Of a stretch of 64,000 nucleotides of DNA, positions 38,196 through 47,485 are shown one piece after another. Positions within the stretch are counted from its first letter, which is position 1. Each line of letters opens with the position of its first letter. The DNA comes from Clostridia bacterium. Its GTDB lineage: Bacteria; Bacillota; Clostridia; Christensenellales; Aristaeellaceae. The position numbers and the translations under genes are program-made. The stretch lies in assembly GCA_017484085.1 (NCBI GenBank), contig JAFUTW010000038.1:21738-85737 (forward strand), read 5' to 3'. The notes under the pieces were generated by a model. The model was not told the origin of the DNA, did no database searches, and saw only the letters and a program-made list of their open reading frames with translations.

Positions 38196-40979
38196 ATGAA
38201 GAGCGATCTGACGTGCCCGGTAGAGATCATCGGCGTGGAGATCCACAGAGAGAACGAATCGGAAGGTAACACCGGCCGGATCGTCTGCCTCATCGACTTT
38301 TTAAACCTTGCGGAGCGGGAAGTCAGCAGCATCCAGATGAACATCATCTGTTTTGACCAGGAGGATCACCGGCTGGGCGGAAGACTGGTCCGCGCGACGG
38401 TGCACGGGGAGGCAAAAGCGGCTTTCACGGGCGCCTTTGCGCCGGAGCACGTTGATGGAGCTGCGCGGGTGGAATCCTCCGTTGAGAAGGTCTGGTATTC
38501 GGACGGTGTGCTTTGGCGCAGAGAAGAAAAAAATGTGCGCGAGTACGAGCCGAACCTCCTTCCGGAAGGGCGGGAGCTGGACAGGCTGCGCGCCTACGCA
38601 GGGCCTGACGCCAGAGGATATGCCCGTGAGGACGACTCGGTCTGGCTGTGCGTGTGCGGCAGGGCCAACCGCACGAGCGAGGATCTGTGCATGCGCTGCG
38701 GGAGAGAGCGCGGTTTTGTCATGCGGCAATACTCCTTTGAGGCGATCGATCAAACGCTTGGGGACAAGGAACGCAGCCTGCAGCAGAAGACGCTGGACAA
38801 CGTGCGCAGGAGCAGCGAGGAGAGCGCCTGGGACGCAGATATGAAGCAAAAGCGCCGGATCCGGCGCAGGAAAAGGACGATCCGGACGATCGTGCTGCTG
38901 GCATTGGCTGCAGCTGCACTGGCTGCCTGGCGGTGGGGGATCCCCGCTGCGCTCTGCTTCATGGGGGACAAAAAGCTTGCGGAGGGTAAGGCGGGCGACG
39001 CGAAAGCGCTTTATGAACGTGTCAGCAGCGGATGGCCGGGTCTGTACGACGCACAGGCAAAAGCACAGGCTGCGGAACTCCAGGTCATCGACGGGCTGAT
39101 CGAGGAAGGGACGGAGCAGGCGCTGCAGCTTGCGGCGGAACGCGCCGGAGAAGCCGGCGACGCTGCGCGGCAGAAAACGGCCAAACTCCGTCAGGCAGCT
39201 CTGCTGGAGAAGAACGGAGATGCCGCCGGAGCTGAGAAGATCCTGAGGAGCATGGCAGGCGACAGGGAAGCTGAGGAAGCGCTTTGCAGACTTGTTTACA
39301 GCGCTGCGCAAGCTGCGCAGGAGAAGCTCGATTACCCGCTGGCGATTGAGAAGTTTGCTTCTCTAGGCGCATATGAGGACGCTGAGGCGAGGCGGACGGA
39401 ATGCGTATACCTTTACGGCCGCCAGCTTTTAAGAGAGGGTAAATACGAAGAGGCCTGCGTCCAGCTGGAAGGCATTGCCGGTTATCAGGATACCGTTTCA
39501 CTGCTGCGAAGCGCGCGTTACGGGCTGGCCGCAGCTTACGAAACAGCCGGGCGCATGCAGGATGCGGCGCAGCTGTTTGAAAGCCTCGGCATCTACGAGG
39601 ACGCGCAGAGCCATGCGAAAGCCTGCCGCTATGCAGCCGGACAGGCGGCGCTGAAAGAAGGAGACGCGGTCACGGCTGCAGAGCAGTTCAGCCTTGCGGA
39701 AGACCATGAAGATGCAAGGGCGCTCTTCGCCGAAACCGCGGCGAACCTGGCGGATGAAGCCATCGCGGCGGAGGACTGGCAGGAAGCCATCGGTTGGCTT
39801 ACCCAGCTTCCGAGGGATGCGGAAACGACGGATAAGCTGAACCTGGCGGTCTATGCCTGGGCGGAGAAACTGCTTTCTGAAGACAGGACAGAAGAGGCCG
39901 CAGTGGAATTCGCCTCTCTGGGGGATTATTCTGACGCGAGAGAAAAGGCCAATGAGCTGGAGTACACGCTCGCGACCGGGGAGATGGAGCAGTCGCCGGA
40001 AGAGGCTATGGCGCGCTTTGAAGCGCTGGGGGCTTATAAGGACGCTGCTGCGATGGCCAAAGAATGCCGGAAGGCGTGGGCGGAGCAGCTTTACGCCGAG
40101 CGGGACTATGAGAATGCGCTGTCGGTCTATCTGTCCCTGGAAGGAGATCCGCAGGCGGCGGAGCAGGCGAGGCGCTGCCGTTACGCGATGGCAGAGGAGA
40201 GCTTCAAAGCGGGTGATTTTGAAAAAGCCGCATCGCTTTACGTGCTGTGCGGCACCTATCTGGACGCGGAAGAAGGCGTGCTCCGCGCCAGGTATGCGAT
40301 GGCCGTACAGATGGAAGAGAGCGGCGACTACCAAAAGGCCGCGGAGGCCTTTGGCCGGCTGGGGGCTTACAGCGATGCCAAGCTGGCCGTGACCCGCTGT
40401 GAGGACGAGTGGCTGCGGGAAAGATGGACGGAAGCGCAGCTGGATACGGATCTCGGCAACTACCGCGGTGTCATCGGGGCACTGGAAGACGTATGGCAGG
40501 AAAAGCTGCCGCAGCGGTATGCTGATATCCCCAAGCTCTACGAAGATGCCTGCCTGGGTCTGGCCCAGGAACTGATCGGTTTGGGACGCCCGCTGGAGGC
40601 TCTGCCGTATCTTGAGAAGATACCGGAGAACCGGACGGCCAAAAAGCGGCTGAACGATTATGTCTACCGGATCATCGGCCGGTGGAAGGAAACGCGGGGA
40701 ACAGAGTTCAACTTCCGGCGTGACGGGACCTGCAGCATTGCCGGCACAGAGCGGTTTTTCGGCGGCAGCGGATACGAAGTTTACATCGGAGACGAACCCT
40801 GGCCAAGGAGCGCGGCCTACTCGGTCGTCAGCCTGCGCGGCACGACCCTGACGCTGAAGGATAAAGCGACGGGCAAAAACCTGCGGCTCACTTATCTGGG
40901 CGAACCGCTGGAAGCGCCGGAGGAAACGGCGGGGGCGGCGGAAGCGCCGGAACAGCAGGGAGAACAGAAAGCGGAATGA
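38196..40979 (+). CDS. Membrane-anchored zinc-ribbon protein with tandem TPR-like repeats
   Basis: A 927-residue protein with no assigned family. Residues 1-140 form a beta-rich N-terminal domain. A four-cysteine zinc ribbon follows (C152, C154, C165, C168), then a basic stretch and one transmembrane segment (about 229-246). From about 250 to 790 it has helical repeats of about 36-40 residues in the pattern G-A-Y-x-D-A, with recurring cores such as FASLGAYEDAEARR, FESLGIYEDAQS and FGRLGAYSDAKL. A small C-terminal beta domain (about 800-905) and a low-complexity tail close it. Repeats of this type are scaffolds for protein contacts. Its stop overlaps the next start as ATGA. Confidence 0.8.
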   Translation: MKSDLTCPVEIIGVEIHRENESEGNTGRIVCLIDFLNLAEREVSSIQMNIICFDQEDHRLGGRLVRATVHGEAKAAFTGAFAPEHVDGAARVESSVEKVWYSDGVLWRREEKNVREYEPNLLPEGRELDRLRAYAGPDARGYAREDDSVWLCVCGRANRTSEDLCMRCGRERGFVMRQYSFEAIDQTLGDKERSLQQKTLDNVRRSSEESAWDADMKQKRRIRRRKRTIRTIVLLALAAAALAAWRWGIPAALCFMGDKKLAEGKAGDAKALYERVSSGWPGLYDAQAKAQAAELQVIDGLIEEGTEQALQLAAERAGEAGDAARQKTAKLRQAALLEKNGDAAGAEKILRSMAGDREAEEALCRLVYSAAQAAQEKLDYPLAIEKFASLGAYEDAEARRTECVYLYGRQLLREGKYEEACVQLEGIAGYQDTVSLLRSARYGLAAAYETAGRMQDAAQLFESLGIYEDAQSHAKACRYAAGQAALKEGDAVTAAEQFSLAEDHEDARALFAETAANLADEAIAAEDWQEAIGWLTQLPRDAETTDKLNLAVYAWAEKLLSEDRTEEAAVEFASLGDYSDAREKANELEYTLATGEMEQSPEEAMARFEALGAYKDAAAMAKECRKAWAEQLYAERDYENALSVYLSLEGDPQAAEQARRCRYAMAEESFKAGDFEKAASLYVLCGTYLDAEEGVLRARYAMAVQMEESGDYQKAAEAFGRLGAYSDAKLAVTRCEDEWLRERWTEAQLDTDLGNYRGVIGALEDVWQEKLPQRYADIPKLYEDACLGLAQELIGLGRPLEALPYLEKIPENRTAKKRLNDYVYRIIGRWKETRGTEFNFRRDGTCSIAGTERFFGGSGYEVYIGDEPWPRSAAYSVVSLRGTTLTLKDKATGKNLRLTYLGEPLEAPEETAGAAEAPEQQGEQKAE

Positions 40980-41356
40980 AAAAGAGGGACTGGATCGTCA
41001 TCCTGGGAATGCTGCTGCTGGCGGGCGGCCTGTACCTTTTCAACAGGCTGTCTGCGGGTAAAGCGGGGAGCGCTTTCAGCGTGACGGTTGACGGGAAGCA
41101 AGTGCTGAAAGCCTCTCTCGGCCTGGATGCCGTTTACCCGGTAAAGCAGGAAGACGGAGCCGTTAACCTTATCGAGGTCAAAGACGGCGCTGTCAGCATG
41201 CGGGAAGCCAATTGCCGGGACGGCCTGTGTATACGGCAGGGAAAGACCCGCAGCCCTGCGAAGAATATCGTCTGCCTGCCGCACAAGCTGGTCGTATCCG
41301 TGCTAAGCGATGGAGAGAGCGGACAGGACAGCGACCTGGATATCATCGTGCAGTGA
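40976..41356 (+). CDS. NusG domain II-containing membrane protein
   Basis: A 126-residue protein with one N-terminal transmembrane segment (about 6-23) and an extracytoplasmic NusG-II-like beta domain. The family pattern ANCRDGLCIRQGK followed by NIVCLPHKLVVSV is clear, with three cysteines in the positions usual for the family. Such proteins are frequent in Clostridia, and their role is unknown. The ATG overlaps the stop of the repeat protein by four bases, so the two are likely made together at the membrane. Confidence 0.85.
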   Translation: MKKRDWIVILGMLLLAGGLYLFNRLSAGKAGSAFSVTVDGKQVLKASLGLDAVYPVKQEDGAVNLIEVKDGAVSMREANCRDGLCIRQGKTRSPAKNIVCLPHKLVVSVLSDGESGQDSDLDIIVQ

Positions 41357-41368
41357 TCTGGAGGAGAA

Positions 41369-42577
41369 ATGCGTCTGTTAACACGCTGGCTGGAGGATGC
41401 CCGCAGCAAACCGGATACGGGCTATGTTGACATCTGCGACGGCATCCGGGTGCTGGCGATCGGCATCGTAGCGTGGTTCCACATCTGGCAGCAGTCCTGG
41501 CTTTGGCCGGGATTTACGCTGTTCGGGGTGCGGATCGATCTGGACCCTGTCATCCGCTCCGGGTATATGTGGGTGGATATCATGATCCTGATCAGCGGAT
41601 TCTGTCACTATCTGCCGTGGGCCAGGCTGGAGGACGGGGCACCCGATCCGTCGGCGCTCGTCTTCTACCGTAAAAGGATAGCCCGCATCCTTCCGTCCTA
41701 CGTGCTTGCCGTCGTCGTGTGCTTCCTTGGGGCGCTTGGCGCCGGGATCTTCTACCGGACAGGAGCGCAGGCGGCGAAGGATCTTGCGGCACACCTGACG
41801 TTCACCAACGTCTTTTTCTATGATACTTATTACGGAACGCCGATCAACGCGGGGCTGTGGACGATTGCGGTGGAGATGCATTTTTACCTGCTGTTCCCGC
41901 TGATTGCCAAAGCCTTCCGCAGATTACCGGGCGCAACGGCAGCTGCGATGATCGCCGCAGCGCTCTCTTTCCGCGGCTGGGCGGCGGCGAACCGGACGGA
42001 CGTCAGCCTGCTTTTTAATCAGCTGATCGCTTATCTGGATATATTTGCGCTGGGCATGCTGACGGCGCTGCTGCATGTCAAGCTCTCTCATACGAAACGC
42101 GGCCCGGCAAGCCGGATTCTCTGCAGCGTGCTGGCGGTGGGGGCTTTCCTGTTGCTGCTGAGGCTGGGAAGAGAGCAGTCCAAGTGTCCGAATGTGGATG
42201 CGATCCGACTGGGACAGATGCAGCGCAGGCTGGCCATGGGGATCTGCGGATCTCTGCTGCTGCTTTTCGGTGCCAACGCGGGGCTGTGCCTGAGAAAGCT
42301 GCTTGCCAATCCCGTGATGCGCTTCCTGTCCGGCATATCCATGCAGTTTTATATCTGGCATCAGGTTCTGGCAGTACAGATCAAATGGCTGAGGGTGATT
42401 CCTTCTGCCTTTGAGGACCCGAATTTTGCGGGGGATATCATCTGGCAGAAGCAGTATACGCTTATGTGTGTCCTTGCCGCGCTGGCTGTTTCAACGCTGC
42501 TGACCTACGGCTTCGAGCACCCTATTGCCCGCAGGATGCTGCGCGGCGCAAACGGGAGGAGGAAAAAAGCCGGATGA
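41369..42577 (+). CDS. Membrane acyltransferase (acyltransferase 3 family)
   Basis: A 402-residue integral membrane protein of the OafA/YrhL acyltransferase-3 family, which acetylates sugars or other surface molecules using cytoplasmic acyl-CoA. The start of the family domain is visible in DICDGIRVLAIGIVAWFH (the catalytic histidine lies in WFH), followed by about ten transmembrane segments. The basic RKRIARILPSY segment and GLWTIAVEMHFYLLFPL are typical of the family. GGAGGAGAA precedes the ATG. Near the O-antigen-ligase-like gene it would fit polysaccharide acylation; the acceptor is unknown. Its stop overlaps the asparaginase start. Confidence 0.87.
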   Translation: MRLLTRWLEDARSKPDTGYVDICDGIRVLAIGIVAWFHIWQQSWLWPGFTLFGVRIDLDPVIRSGYMWVDIMILISGFCHYLPWARLEDGAPDPSALVFYRKRIARILPSYVLAVVVCFLGALGAGIFYRTGAQAAKDLAAHLTFTNVFFYDTYYGTPINAGLWTIAVEMHFYLLFPLIAKAFRRLPGATAAAMIAAALSFRGWAAANRTDVSLLFNQLIAYLDIFALGMLTALLHVKLSHTKRGPASRILCSVLAVGAFLLLLRLGREQSKCPNVDAIRLGQMQRRLAMGICGSLLLLFGANAGLCLRKLLANPVMRFLSGISMQFYIWHQVLAVQIKWLRVIPSAFEDPNFAGDIIWQKQYTLMCVLAALAVSTLLTYGFEHPIARRMLRGANGRRKKAG

Positions 42578-43584
42578 AGCGGATCCTGATGATCGCGACC
42601 GGCGGAACGATCGCAAGCCGCCCGTCTGCGAACGGGTTAACACCGCAGCTTGGCGCAGCGGAATTGCTGGCGATGGTGCCGGGGATCGCTGCGTTTTGCA
42701 GGGTCGAAACCCTTCAGCTGATGAATATTGATTCCACCAATATGTCGCAGGACTGCTGGCTGCGGCTTGCGGCATGCATAGAAGAGCATTACGCGCAGTA
42801 TGACGGATTTGTGGTGACGCACGGTACGGATACCATGGCGTATACGGCGGCAGCATTGTCCTATCTGATACAGGGAAGCACGAAGCCGATCATGCTGACG
42901 GGATCCCAGCGGTCGATTTGGCTCCAGGACACGGATGCAAGGATGAATCTGCAGGACGCATTCCGCGCAGCTGCAGACAGCTCGCTTCCGGGTGTCTTTA
43001 TCGTCTTCGACGGCAAGGTGATCTGCGGGACCCGGGCGAGGAAGATGCGGACAAAATCCATGAACGCGTTTTCTTCGATCGACTGGCCGGAAGCGGCACT
43101 GCTGCGGGAAGGAAGGATCCTGCACCTCATGAAGGACGAAGAGAAAGGGCATCTGCAGTTTTACAGGAAGCTGAATAAAAACGTGTTCGTGCTGCGGCTG
43201 ATTCCGGGGATGGATCCTGCGATCCTGCCGAAACTGGCCTGCCATTATGACGCGCTTGTCATTGAAAGTTTCGGCGTCGGGGGATTGCCGTGCTACGAAA
43301 ATGAGAACTTCCTTTCAGCACTGAAGGTGTGGACGGACGCCGGAAAACCGGTCGTCATAACGACGCAGGTCCCGCATGAAGGCAGCGATCTCGGCGTGTA
43401 TGAGGTGGGGCTTCGGGCAGCGGAACTGCCGGGTGTTCTCCAGGCTTATACCATGACGATCGAGGCAGTCGTCACCAAACTGATGTGGCTGCTTGCCTGT
43501 ACCGGCGAGCCGGACGAGATCAGGCGCCTCTTCTACCAGCCGATCGCTCACGATCTGCTCCGGTTTGAAGAGCCGGAGAACTGA
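42574..43584 (+). CDS. Type I L-asparaginase
   Basis: A 336-residue cytoplasmic asparaginase converting L-asparagine to aspartate and ammonia. The first active-site threonine is in ATGGTIAS (residues 8-15) and the second catalytic set in THGTDTMAYTAAAL; MLTGSQRSIW and the ESFGVGGLP segment are typical of the AnsA group. No signal peptide is present, in agreement with the cytoplasmic type I form. The ATG at 42574 overlaps the acyltransferase stop (ATGA), with AGGAGG about ten bases upstream. It is the last gene of the plus-strand run, and a strong terminator follows. Confidence 0.92.
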   Translation: MKRILMIATGGTIASRPSANGLTPQLGAAELLAMVPGIAAFCRVETLQLMNIDSTNMSQDCWLRLAACIEEHYAQYDGFVVTHGTDTMAYTAAALSYLIQGSTKPIMLTGSQRSIWLQDTDARMNLQDAFRAAADSSLPGVFIVFDGKVICGTRARKMRTKSMNAFSSIDWPEAALLREGRILHLMKDEEKGHLQFYRKLNKNVFVLRLIPGMDPAILPKLACHYDALVIESFGVGGLPCYENENFLSALKVWTDAGKPVVITTQVPHEGSDLGVYEVGLRAAELPGVLQAYTMTIEAVVTKLMWLLACTGEPDEIRRLFYQPIAHDLLRFEEPEN

Positions 43585-43589
43585 ATCAT

Positions 43590-43618
43590 AAAAGAACTGC
43601 CCGGACGGCAGTTCTTTT
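43590..43618. terminator. Bidirectional terminator between asparaginase and HAD genes
   Basis: A perfect 12-bp stem (43590-43601 with 43607-43618) around a 5-base loop, with four A residues at the left base and four T residues at the right base, so it works on both strands. It ends the long plus-strand run and the minus-strand HAD operon. Confidence 0.92.
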
Positions 43619-43634
43619 GCATAAGTACAATCGA

Positions 43635-44309
43635 TCAGAAACGGAAGGGGCCGGGCAGTTCTTCAAGGCTGCTGGCCACTGCGTCGCACCAGGGCGCGAG
43701 CGCTTCACTGTAGGGGACGAGATCCGGCACCATACAGACGACGGACTCTGCTGCCCGACCGGCTTTGATGCCGTTGACGGAATCCTCCAGCACGAGGCAA
43801 TCGGCGGGGGATACGCCAAGCCGTTCGGCCGCCGCCAGGAACAGGTCGGGTTCCGGCTTGGAGTGCTTGACGTCATCGCCGGTCAGACGTACGGGGAAGA
43901 GCGATGCAAGGCCGGACAGGGCAAGCGATTCCTCGATGCGGTCGGGGCTGGAAGAGGATGCGATTGCGTACGGGATCCCTTGTGCGGACAGCCGGCGGGC
44001 AAAGGCTGCCGCTCCGGGCTTGGCCTGCAGATCCTTACGGAAGGCCGCCTCAAGCGCGCGTTTGGATCTCGCAAAATACTGGGAGGTATCGATACCGGGG
44101 AACGCTTCGCTGATGATGCGCGCACACTCTGCATGCGTGCAGCCCAGGAGCTTCCGGGTCACCCGTTCATCGATCGGGTAACCCATTTCGCGACCGGCGG
44201 TAAGGCAGCTTTGCTGCGCCAGCCGTTCGGAATCGACCAAGAGGCCGTCCATATCAAAGAGCACAGCACGGATGGTGGGCAGAGGACGCCGGGTTATCAG
44301 CTGCATCAT
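43635..44309 (-). CDS. HAD hydrolase, beta-phosphoglucomutase-like
   Basis: A 224-residue HAD-superfamily phosphatase or phosphomutase. The nucleophile motif is AVLFDMDGLLVDSE, followed by a four-helix cap, the SSSS motif II, the lysine in KHSKPEPDLFL and the acidic motif LEDSVNGIKAG. This arrangement is typical of beta-phosphoglucomutase and of general sugar-phosphate phosphatases; the substrate is not predictable. AAGGAG precedes two adjacent ATGs (44309 and 44306). It starts ten bases after the aldo/keto reductase and is the last gene of that operon. Confidence 0.9.
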   Translation of the reverse strand: MMQLITRRPLPTIRAVLFDMDGLLVDSERLAQQSCLTAGREMGYPIDERVTRKLLGCTHAECARIISEAFPGIDTSQYFARSKRALEAAFRKDLQAKPGAAAFARRLSAQGIPYAIASSSSPDRIEESLALSGLASLFPVRLTGDDVKHSKPEPDLFLAAAERLGVSPADCLVLEDSVNGIKAGRAAESVVCMVPDLVPYSEALAPWCDAVASSLEELPGPFRF

Positions 44310-44318
44310 GCTTTCTCC

Positions 44319-45347
44319 TTAACTGACGCTGACTTCGCCGGCCAGGACGCGCTTGTAATCCTCCAGGTTTTTGGCGAGCAGGTCAGGGGTGTGCAGACCG
44401 TAGGGGCAGTGCTGCATGCACTTGCCGCAGTGGAGGCATCCTTCTATTTTGGCCATCTTTTCCTGCCATTCGGTCGTGAGCCAGTTGGCGCTGGGCGCAC
44501 GGCGAAGCATGAGGGACATGCGGGCGCAGTTGTTGATCTCGATGCCGGCGGGACAGGGCATACAATACCCGCAGCCGCGGCAGAAATCGCCGACGAGTTC
44601 GCTGCGGTCGTGCTCGATGACGGCCCGCAGATCATCGTCCATTGCCGGAGGCTCCTTGATGAAGGAGAGGAATTCCTTCAGCTCTTTCTCGCGCTGGATC
44701 CCCCAGATGGGCAGGACACCCGGGTTTTCACCCATAAATGCGCAGGCTGCGCGGGCGTTTGAAATGAGGCCGCCGGAGAGGGCTTTCATGGCGACAAAGC
44801 CCATGTTCTTTTCGTGACAGTGACGGATGAGGGAGAGCTCCTGCTCGCCGGAAAGATAGCTGAAGGGGAACTGCAGCGTTTCGTACAGCCCGGACTCTAC
44901 AGCTTCTTCAGCGATGTTCAGACGGTGATTGGTGATGCCGATGTGGCGCACCTTGCCGCTCTTTTTCGCTTCCAGCATGGCCTCATAAAGGCCGGTACCG
45001 TCGCCGGGACGCGGACAGAAGTCGGGATTGTGAAACTGATAGACATCGATGTAATCCGTCTGCAGCAGCGACAGGGAGGTTTCCAGATCGCGGCGAAGCT
45101 GTTCGCCTGTCTTTGCGCCGCTCTTGGTCGCAATATAGAGCCTGCCACGAAGCCCTTTGAAGGCCAGACCGAGCTTTTCCTCGCTGTCGGTGTACCAGCG
45201 CGCGGTGTCAAAATAGGTCATGCCGCCGTCAAGCGCCATGCGCAGGAGACGGACGGCCTCTTCTTTGGTGACGCGCTGAATCGGGAGCGCGCCAAAACCA
45301 TTTTGGTTGACGGTAATACCGGTTGATCCCAGAGTGACGCAATTCAT
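44319..45347 (-). CDS. Aldo/keto reductase with C-terminal 4Fe-4S ferredoxin domain
   Basis: A 342-residue oxidoreductase. Residues 1-240 form the aldo/keto reductase barrel, with the catalytic pattern FDTARWYTDSEEKLG and YQFHNPDF. The C-terminal third binds iron-sulfur clusters through two cysteine sets, CRGCGYCMPCP and CLHCGKCMQHCP. This type is common in anaerobes and probably couples NAD(P)H or ferredoxin to carbonyl reduction; the substrate is unknown. A GGGAGG site precedes the ATG. It has its own promoter, and its stop is ten bases from the HAD gene. Confidence 0.92.
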   Translation of the reverse strand: MNCVTLGSTGITVNQNGFGALPIQRVTKEEAVRLLRMALDGGMTYFDTARWYTDSEEKLGLAFKGLRGRLYIATKSGAKTGEQLRRDLETSLSLLQTDYIDVYQFHNPDFCPRPGDGTGLYEAMLEAKKSGKVRHIGITNHRLNIAEEAVESGLYETLQFPFSYLSGEQELSLIRHCHEKNMGFVAMKALSGGLISNARAACAFMGENPGVLPIWGIQREKELKEFLSFIKEPPAMDDDLRAVIEHDRSELVGDFCRGCGYCMPCPAGIEINNCARMSLMLRRAPSANWLTTEWQEKMAKIEGCLHCGKCMQHCPYGLHTPDLLAKNLEDYKRVLAGEVSVS

Positions 45348-45379
45348 CTTTTTATCCTCCCGTTATGTAATCCCCGCTC

Positions 45380-45408
45380 ATTGTAGCAAGCTTTGGTAAA
45401 CTGGTAAA
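45380..45408 (-). promoter_or_regulatory. Promoter of the aldo/keto reductase operon
   Basis: On the minus strand TTTACC (45408-45403), 17 bp, TACAAT (45385-45380). The same segment contains the inverted repeat AAGCTTT/AAAGCTT, a possible operator. The promoter sits just past the stop codon of the upstream hydrolase gene. Confidence 0.65.
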
Positions 45409-45412
45409 GCTT

Positions 45413-46513
45413 TTACTTTAAATCGAGATGCTGTGCCAGCAGCCATTCCCGGAGCGAATCATCCCGAAGCGCCAGAAGATCAACTGCGTGCTGTGAAGAA
45501 ATGCCCTCGGCTTCGAACTCTTCCGTGCGATAAACCGTGCGTTTACAGAGGCTGCTTCCCATGGATGCCAGCCTGTCGGCGATCTCTCCGGGGTTGGGAA
45601 CGACTGTATCCCGCTCTCCGTAAAGGACCCATAGTGGCGTATCCACAGCGCGTTCGATCTCCTGTGTTGTCAGCGTGCGGTAGAGCCAGGGACAAAGCAG
45701 GATACCGGCGGCAAAGAAGGGCTTTTCGCTGCAGCGGGTCAGAAGGCGGAAGGCGTTCCATCCGCCCATGGAGAGGCCGGTGACATAGATGCGGGAGGGG
45801 TCGAGAAGACCTTCCTTGACCATGGACGAGATTTTCGCCTTGGCGGCGCTCAGCACTTCATCGTTGGACAGCAGCGTTGCCTCCTGAAAATACGGAACGA
45901 GAACGTAACAGGGATGCTTCTGCTGGAATTCGGGTTCCGCGAAGCACAGTGCCTGTCTGCCGCTTCTCAGGATATCAAAATCTCCGGAACCGTGCAAAAC
46001 CAGTACCAGCGGTAAAGGCTCACCTGAAACCTTTGGGGTGAAGAGGCTGTAATCGAACGTTTCGCCCGTAGGGCTCCAGTCCTCCTTATAAGGGCCAAAA
46101 CGCCTAAAATCATCTGCGACATCAACAGAATCTTCTGTGATATCGGTTTTGCTGAAGGAGAAACGGGCATCACTGCAGGCAACGCGCCACCAGGCCGTCT
46201 CATTCCAGGTCTCCGGCATGCCGGCAAAGCAGAGAACCAGGCCCTGCGGCGTATAGCGCAGTTCCGAAGGAACGGCATGAAAAGAGCGGTCAGTCCAGCG
46301 AATTTCGGCATACAGATCAAAGTCAGATGCGGACAGGTGCTCCGCGGAGGCGGGTTCGTCCAGCATGAGTGTCATCGTATCCAGTATCTGACCACGGTTT
46401 TCAACATGCGAGTGCAGCGACACCGAGCTTATGTGAAGCTGTTCCGCTGTCTGCATGATCCCCGCCGCAGGCGTGAGGAGCAGCAGAAGGAACAGAATCA
46501 GTATTCTGCGCAT
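45413..46513 (-). CDS. Secreted alpha/beta hydrolase (esterase/prolyl-oligopeptidase-like)
   Basis: A 366-residue secreted hydrolase. A short signal peptide (two arginines, then a leucine-rich core, about residues 1-22) leads into an Ig-like N-terminal region of about 130 residues and then an alpha/beta hydrolase domain. The oxyanion region is LVLVLHGSGDFD, the nucleophile serine is in VTGLSMGGWNAF, an acidic residue lies in YGERDTVVPNPGE and the histidine is probably in SSQHAVDLL. The domain layout resembles feruloyl or acetyl esterases of plant-polymer degraders. The ATG follows GGAGGGG. It starts 12 bases after the AEC transporter gene. Confidence 0.82.
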   Translation of the reverse strand: MRRILILFLLLLLTPAAGIMQTAEQLHISSVSLHSHVENRGQILDTMTLMLDEPASAEHLSASDFDLYAEIRWTDRSFHAVPSELRYTPQGLVLCFAGMPETWNETAWWRVACSDARFSFSKTDITEDSVDVADDFRRFGPYKEDWSPTGETFDYSLFTPKVSGEPLPLVLVLHGSGDFDILRSGRQALCFAEPEFQQKHPCYVLVPYFQEATLLSNDEVLSAAKAKISSMVKEGLLDPSRIYVTGLSMGGWNAFRLLTRCSEKPFFAAGILLCPWLYRTLTTQEIERAVDTPLWVLYGERDTVVPNPGEIADRLASMGSSLCKRTVYRTEEFEAEGISSQHAVDLLALRDDSLREWLLAQHLDLK

Positions 46514-46525
46514 GGCACCCCTCCG

Positions 46526-47485
46526 TTAAAGCAGAGACAGGGAACGAAGCACCCAGATGAAGCCGGTGAGGGTGAAAGCGCTGAGGAGCGTCGTCAGGAT
46601 GACGACGGTCTGGGAGAGGATGCCTTCGTGTCCCATGTTTTTAGCCATAACATAACCGGAGAAGGTGGTCGCACTGCCGAACATGACGAGAGCGGCAATG
46701 AGTTTCTCGGTGCGGAAGCCAAGCAGCACGGCAACCGGCGTAAAAAGGAGGGCAAAGCCGACAAGTTTCAGCGCGGAGGCGAGGACAGAGGCCCCCAGCC
46801 GGCCGCGGATCTGCTTCGGATCCAGCGTGGCGCCCATGGCGATAAGGCCCATCGGCGTTGCCGTCTGGGCGACATTCCTGCAGGTTTTATCCAGAATTGC
46901 AGGGATCGGGAGCCTTAGCACGGACCAGGCGAAGCCGGCGACGATACCGAGAATGATAGGATTGGTTATGATCTCCAGCATGAGATGGGGCAGGCGTTTG
47001 GAAAGAGAAAGGCCGGCTTGCTCATCCTTGCTGCCGGGACGCAGCAGTTCCAGAATGAAGACGGCGGCGATGTTGTAGAGCGGTACGCTTCCGAGGATCA
47101 TAAGGCCGCCCATGGCGCCGTTACCGTACATGTTCTGGATATAGGCAAGCCCCAGGAGCGATGCTGAGCTGCGGTAGGATGCCTGTATGAATTCGCCGCG
47201 GACTTCCGCAGAGATGACAAGGCGTGAGAGGATCCAGGCGATCGCTATGCAGGCGGCTGTGGTAAAGAAGCAAAAGAGGACGAAGCCGGTGTCCCATATG
47301 GCAAAGAAATCCATCGGAGCCAGTTGGATAAACAGGTTGAACGGCAGAGCCACCAGAAAGACATAGGTGTTGACTTTGGCCGCGAATTCTGCGCTCATCA
47401 CGCCGACACGGCGCAGAAGCATACCCAGTGCCATCGTGAGAAAAATGGGCATCGTCACATTCAGCGCAAAAAACAAACTGTCCAT
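46526..47485 (-). CDS. AEC family transporter (auxin efflux carrier-like)
   Basis: A 319-residue inner-membrane transporter with about ten hydrophobic segments in two inverted halves. Family features include TMALGMLLRRVGVMS at the N-terminus, NPIILGIVAGFAWS mid-protein and PMGLIAMGATLDP in the second half. Bacterial members carry malate, malonate or related small acids; the substrate cannot be told. GAGGTG lies eight bases before the ATG, and a TATACT (47523-47518, minus strand) lies about 35 bases upstream. The secreted hydrolase follows in the same direction, so it may supply the transported product. Confidence 0.88.
   Translation of the reverse strand: MDSLFFALNVTMPIFLTMALGMLLRRVGVMSAEFAAKVNTYVFLVALPFNLFIQLAPMDFFAIWDTGFVLFCFFTTAACIAIAWILSRLVISAEVRGEFIQASYRSSASLLGLAYIQNMYGNGAMGGLMILGSVPLYNIAAVFILELLRPGSKDEQAGLSLSKRLPHLMLEIITNPIILGIVAGFAWSVLRLPIPAILDKTCRNVAQTATPMGLIAMGATLDPKQIRGRLGASVLASALKLVGFALLFTPVAVLLGFRTEKLIAALVMFGSATTFSGYVMAKNMGHEGILSQTVVILTTLLSAFTLTGFIWVLRSLSLL

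Noticed and set aside
43904-44762. Plus-strand frame opposite the HAD and aldo/keto reductase genes
   Set aside because: Both minus-strand genes have complete active sites and ribosome binding sites; the plus frame has neither.
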